Below, piece by piece: positions 14,336 to 16,972 of a DNA stretch of 16,972 nt (position 1 is its first letter; each line of letters opens with the position of its first letter). The notes under the pieces were generated by a model. The model was not told the DNA's origin and searched no databases. It saw only the letters and a list, made by a program, of their open reading frames with translations. The DNA lies in contig MHDW01000179.1 in the NCBI GenBank assembly GCA_001803645.1, positions 1-16,972 on the forward strand, written 5' to 3'. This DNA is from Nitrospirae bacterium GWC2_42_7 (GTDB lineage: Bacteria; Nitrospirota; Thermodesulfovibrionia; Thermodesulfovibrionales; UBA6898). The translations under genes and the position numbers were made by a program.

Positions 14336-15634
14336 ATGACTATGACTTTGACAGAAAAAATATTCAAGGCACATCTGAAGGACGAGCCTTTTCCCGGCAC
14401 AAAAGTGCTTGATATAGACGTTGTTATGTGTCATGAAATAACCACGCCTGTTGCTATTAACGACCTTATTGCCAGAGGAAAAGATAGAGTGTTTGACCCG
14501 GAGAAGATAAAGGCGGTCATTGACCATGTGACACCTGCAAAAGATACAGAGACAGCACAGCAGGGCAAGATTCTAAGGGACTGGGCAAGAAGGCATAATA
14601 TCAAAGATTTCTTTGACATCGGGAAAAATGGAGTCTGCCATGCAATTTTCCCTGAGAAAGGTTTTATCCGCCCTGGATACACTGTGATAATGGGTGACTC
14701 GCATACGTGCACACACGGGGCCTTCGGAGCTTTTGCAGCCGGAGTTGGTACAACTGACCTCGAGGTCGGGATACTTAAAGGTGTATGCGCTTTCAGAGAA
14801 CCCAAGACCATCTGTATAAATATTAACGGGAAATTGCCAGAAGGTGTTTATGCCAAGGATATTATTTTGAAAATAATAAAGGAACTCACAGTCAAAGGCG
14901 CAACAGACTGTGTTATTGAGTTTCACGGTGACATTGTCAAGAACATGTCTATGGAAAGCAGAATGACTCTCTGCAATATGGCGATAGAAGCAGGCGGAAC
15001 ATCCGGTGTATGCATGCCTGATGAAACGACTGTGGATTATCTCTGGCCTTTTATATCGTCTGAGTATAAAAATAAAAAGGCTGCGCTTGAAGATTTCAAA
15101 AAATGGAAGTCTGATAAAGGCTGCGAGTATATGAAGGTCATTGATATGGATGTCACAGGCATGGAGCCACAGGTTACATTTGGATATAAACCTGATGAGG
15201 TGAAGAATATTTCAGAGATGGAAGGCACACCAGTAGACCAGATATATATAGGGTCTTGCACGAACGGGCGGCTTGAAGACCTCCGTATTGCTGCTCAGTT
15301 CCTTAAAGGAAAAAAGATATCTCCGAATATAAGGGGTGTAGTTTCACCCGCAACACCAAAGATATTCAGAGAAGCGGATGCAGAAGGGATAATAAAAATA
15401 TTTATGGATGCCGGTTTCTGCGTTACGAATCCGACTTGCGGTGCATGCCTTGGTATGAGCAACGGTGTTCTTGCGCCTGGCGAGGTATGTGCATCCACTA
15501 CAAACAGGAATTTTAACGGTAGAATGGGCAAGGGCGGCATGGTCCATCTTGTGAGCCCTGCTGTGGCTGCCGTGACAGCACTGGAAGGGAAAATTACAGA
15601 CCCGAGAAAACACATGAAGAAAAAATTTAAATAA
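14336..15634 (+). CDS. leuC: 3-isopropylmalate dehydratase large subunit (LeuC / HACN family)
   Basis: A 432-aa aconitase-superfamily large subunit, cytoplasmic. Catalyses the dehydration and rehydration that interconvert 2- and 3-isopropylmalate in leucine synthesis, together with LeuD. The [4Fe-4S] ligands are C308 in YIGSCTNGR and C368/C371 in NPTCGACLGMSNG. MGDSHTCTHGAFGAFAAGVGT and DHVTP supply active-site residues. It is of the shorter bacterial/archaeal two-subunit type shared with homoaconitase and dimethylmalate dehydratase, so the substrate is likely but not certain. GAGGTG at 14325-14330 precedes the ATG by 5 bases; a second ATG lies two codons in. leuD follows after 104 bases filled by a palindromic repeat. 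Confidence 0.88.
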   Translation: MTMTLTEKIFKAHLKDEPFPGTKVLDIDVVMCHEITTPVAINDLIARGKDRVFDPEKIKAVIDHVTPAKDTETAQQGKILRDWARRHNIKDFFDIGKNGVCHAIFPEKGFIRPGYTVIMGDSHTCTHGAFGAFAAGVGTTDLEVGILKGVCAFREPKTICININGKLPEGVYAKDIILKIIKELTVKGATDCVIEFHGDIVKNMSMESRMTLCNMAIEAGGTSGVCMPDETTVDYLWPFISSEYKNKKAALEDFKKWKSDKGCEYMKVIDMDVTGMEPQVTFGYKPDEVKNISEMEGTPVDQIYIGSCTNGRLEDLRIAAQFLKGKKISPNIRGVVSPATPKIFREADAEGIIKIFMDAGFCVTNPTCGACLGMSNGVLAPGEVCASTTNRNFNGRMGKGGMVHLVSPAVAAVTALEGKITDPRKHMKKKFK

Positions 15635-15635
15635 A

Positions 15636-15720
15636 CACCCTCCCCTTTATCCCCTCCCCTCGAGGGAGGGGATATTTTAAATTTCCCTCGCCCCTTGTGG
15701 GAGAGGGTTAGGGAGAGGGG
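15636..15720 (+). repeat. GC-rich palindromic repeat element, copy 2 (leuC-leuD gap)
   Basis: This 85-base element starts one base after the leuC stop and ends 18 bases before the leuD ATG. It holds an 8-bp hairpin (CCCCTCCC and GGGAGGGG around CTCGA) and a second one (CCCTCGCCCC facing GGGAGAGGG), then TTAGGGAGAGGGG. It is the same element as at 11209-11314, without the nested 21-base palindrome. In the leu message it would form stable hairpins that could tune leuD expression or mRNA decay. Confidence 0.85.
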
Positions 15721-15738
15721 TACAGAGGAAAAGATAAA

Positions 15739-16263
15739 ATGAAGACATTCGGCGGAAAAGTGCTTTTTTTGGACAGGTCTGACATTAACACAGACGAGAT
15801 AATTCCGGCAAAATATCTTACAGAAATATCAAAAGAGGCTTTGAAAACTCATATGATCGAAGACCTGAAGCTCGAAGGGTTTAATCCTTTTTCTAAGGAT
15901 GTTAGTGATGCAGGGGTCATAGTTACACGTGCTAATTTCGGTTGCGGTTCATCAAGGGAACATGCGCCATGGGCGTTCGAAGTTAACGGAATTAATGTTG
16001 TAATAGCATCGGGCTTTGCACGTATTTTCAGGCAGAATATGTTCAACTGCGGAATGCTTGCGATAGAAGTTACTGAAAGTGTTATAGATAAACTCTTTGA
16101 GCATAAGGATCCAAAGACTGGAATTAAGATAGATTTTCAGAACAATAAGCTCATGATCACCTCGAAGAAAGGTAAAGAGACTTTCGATTATCATATATCG
16201 GAATTCGATAAGGCGTTGGTGAAAGCAGGCGGCTGGGTTGAATTTGCTGATGCAAGGTATTGA
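15739..16263 (+). CDS. leuD: 3-isopropylmalate dehydratase small subunit (LeuD / HACN family)
   Basis: A 174-aa swivelling-domain subunit, partner of LeuC. DINTDEIIPAKYL (15-27) and NFGCGSSREHAPWAFE (67-81) are the family motifs; the second shapes the active site at the subunit interface. The specificity loop following IIPA reads KYLTEIS, differing from the YLRT of known homoaconitases and from the commonest LeuD loop. Together with EHAPWAF this leaves room for another substrate such as dimethylmalate or homoaconitate. Ribosome site AGAGGAA (15724-15730) sits 8 bases before the ATG. A ridA-like gene follows after 15 bases, probably in the same operon. Confidence 0.82.
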   Translation: MKTFGGKVLFLDRSDINTDEIIPAKYLTEISKEALKTHMIEDLKLEGFNPFSKDVSDAGVIVTRANFGCGSSREHAPWAFEVNGINVVIASGFARIFRQNMFNCGMLAIEVTESVIDKLFEHKDPKTGIKIDFQNNKLMITSKKGKETFDYHISEFDKALVKAGGWVEFADARY

Positions 16264-16278
16264 TTTTTGTAAGGGCTT

Positions 16279-16737
16279 ATGACTCCTGAGGAAAAACTAA
16301 AATCACTCGACATTGAGCTGCAAGAAATGCCTAAACCGTTAGGTTCTTATCTGCCTTTTGTCCGCACAGGTAATTTATTATATCTCAGCGGCATGCTGCC
16401 ATTGAGAGACGGGAAGCTTATAAAAGAAGGCAGGGTAGGTGAAAATGTTACGCCTGATGATGCAGTTCAGCTTGCCAGAGCTGCTGCCATTAATGCTCTT
16501 GCAGTACTTAGATATGCAGTCGGAAGCCTGAATAATGTTAAAAGGTGTGTTAAGATCACAGGCTTTATCTCCTCAGCTCAGGACTTTACAGGACAGCCGA
16601 AGGTTCTGAACGGTGCATCGGATTTGATCTTTGATATATTTGATGAAGCAGGCAGACACGCACGTGCAGCTGTTGGTGTAAATGTTCTTCCGATGAACTC
16701 TCCGATAGAAATTGAGTTTATTTTTGAAGTCGAATAA
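16279..16737 (+). CDS. RidA family (YjgF/YER057c/UK114) protein
   Basis: A 152-aa member of the longer RidA-like subgroup. RidA proteins hydrolyse reactive enamine/imine intermediates released by PLP enzymes. The catalytic Arg corresponds to R129 in HARAAVGVNVLP, with the partner Glu 15 residues on (E144 in SPIEIEFIF), the same spacing as R105 and E120 of E. coli RidA. LYLSGMLPLRDG and GENVTPDDAVQLARAAAINAL are typical. AAGGG lies only 3 bases before the ATG, a short spacing. The next gene encodes a PLP enzyme 27 bases on, so RidA may clear its by-products. Confidence 0.87.
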   Translation: MTPEEKLKSLDIELQEMPKPLGSYLPFVRTGNLLYLSGMLPLRDGKLIKEGRVGENVTPDDAVQLARAAAINALAVLRYAVGSLNNVKRCVKITGFISSAQDFTGQPKVLNGASDLIFDIFDEAGRHARAAVGVNVLPMNSPIEIEFIFEVE

Positions 16738-16764
16738 CTATTTTGGATCAGAAAGGATAAAACT

Positions 16765-16972
16765 TTGAGTAAAGGAAAGTTGATAGAAGTGTGTTCAGGC
16801 ATATGCCCTTTAGGCCCTTCGCGCAAGGTCAAGTCTGCATTGCGTAAGGCGATAAAGAGCATTAATGACTTTCCTGATCCTGAAATACAAAAGTTGTCTA
16901 AGTTTTTTCTTTCGAAACACGGTATTGATGAAAATAGAATTATTTATGGAAATTCTGTCTGTGAACTGCTCT
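16765..16972 (+). CDS. PLP-dependent aminotransferase-fold enzyme (HisC/CobD-like), 3' truncated by window
   Basis: Only the first 69 codons are in the window. The start is TTG at 16765, with AGAAAGGA (16750-16757) before it. The protein reads VCSGICPLGPSRKVKSALRKA, then FPDPEIQKLSKFFLSKHGI and RIIYGNSVCELL. This follows the N-terminal pattern of fold-type I aminotransferases of the HisC/threonine-phosphate decarboxylase group (SxNPLGPP..V..A, YPDP, LxxxxG, ILVGNGxxELI). The usual Asn before PLG is Cys here (GICPLG) and the usual NGxxEL is NSVCEL, so the substrate may differ. The PLP lysine lies beyond the window. It may serve corrinoid, histidine or another amino-acid route. Confidence 0.75.
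   Translation, partial: MSKGKLIEVCSGICPLGPSRKVKSALRKAIKSINDFPDPEIQKLSKFFLSKHGIDENRIIYGNSVCELL

Overview
This is a bacterial chromosomal window of moderate to low GC (roughly 40% by eye). Most genes have strong AAGGAGG-type ribosome binding sites. A YeeE/YedE-TusA pair, a multiheme c-type cytochrome, B12-radical SAM and SPASM radical SAM enzymes, TPR glycosyltransferases and an aconitase-type LeuCD pair together resemble an anaerobic sulfur- or metal-metabolising bacterium. Nitrospirota (Thermodesulfovibrionia-like) or a Desulfobacterota relative is my best guess. This is an inference from gene content, not from a marker gene.

Layout. (1) 1-1884: a palindrome, then a GT-C (ArnT/PMT-like) membrane glycosyltransferase. 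(2) 2092-4726: a compact operon of YeeE/YedE sulfur-compound transporter, TusA-like sulfur carrier, a tiny membrane-anchored Gly/Tyr/Ala/Pro repeat protein and a UspA protein, closed by a strong terminator. (3) 4727-5062: non-coding, holding a 168-bp nested palindrome. (4) 5063-7932: a FAD oxidoreductase and a B12-binding radical SAM enzyme, two bases apart. (5) 7933-8150: non-coding, with a 125-bp inverted-repeat element. (6) 8151-10214: a TMTC-like membrane protein with six TPRs. (7) 10239-12558, minus strand: a GT2 glycosyltransferase followed by a SPASM radical SAM enzyme. Regions 1 and 4-7 read as surface glycan or lipid modification. (8) 12833-14077: an exported pentaheme cytochrome c interrupted by an in-frame TGA. 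(9) 14171-14260: a remnant of a LysR-type regulator. (10) 14336 to the end: leuC-leuD-ridA-PLP enzyme, running off the window.

The strongest unusual signal is the cytochrome. A single TGA at 13745-13747 splits a reading frame that continues without shift for 109 more codons to a terminator. A 7-bp hairpin with a UGGUAG loop lies 15 bases downstream, like a bacterial SECIS. I read this as a probable selenocysteine-containing multiheme cytochrome.

The second is a GC-rich palindromic repeat present twice. One copy is intergenic between leuC and leuD. The other sits in frame inside the SPASM radical SAM gene, just after its CxxxCxxC motif, and carries a nested 21-base palindrome encoding exactly seven codons. 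No tRNA, rRNA, CRISPR array or transposase gene was seen.
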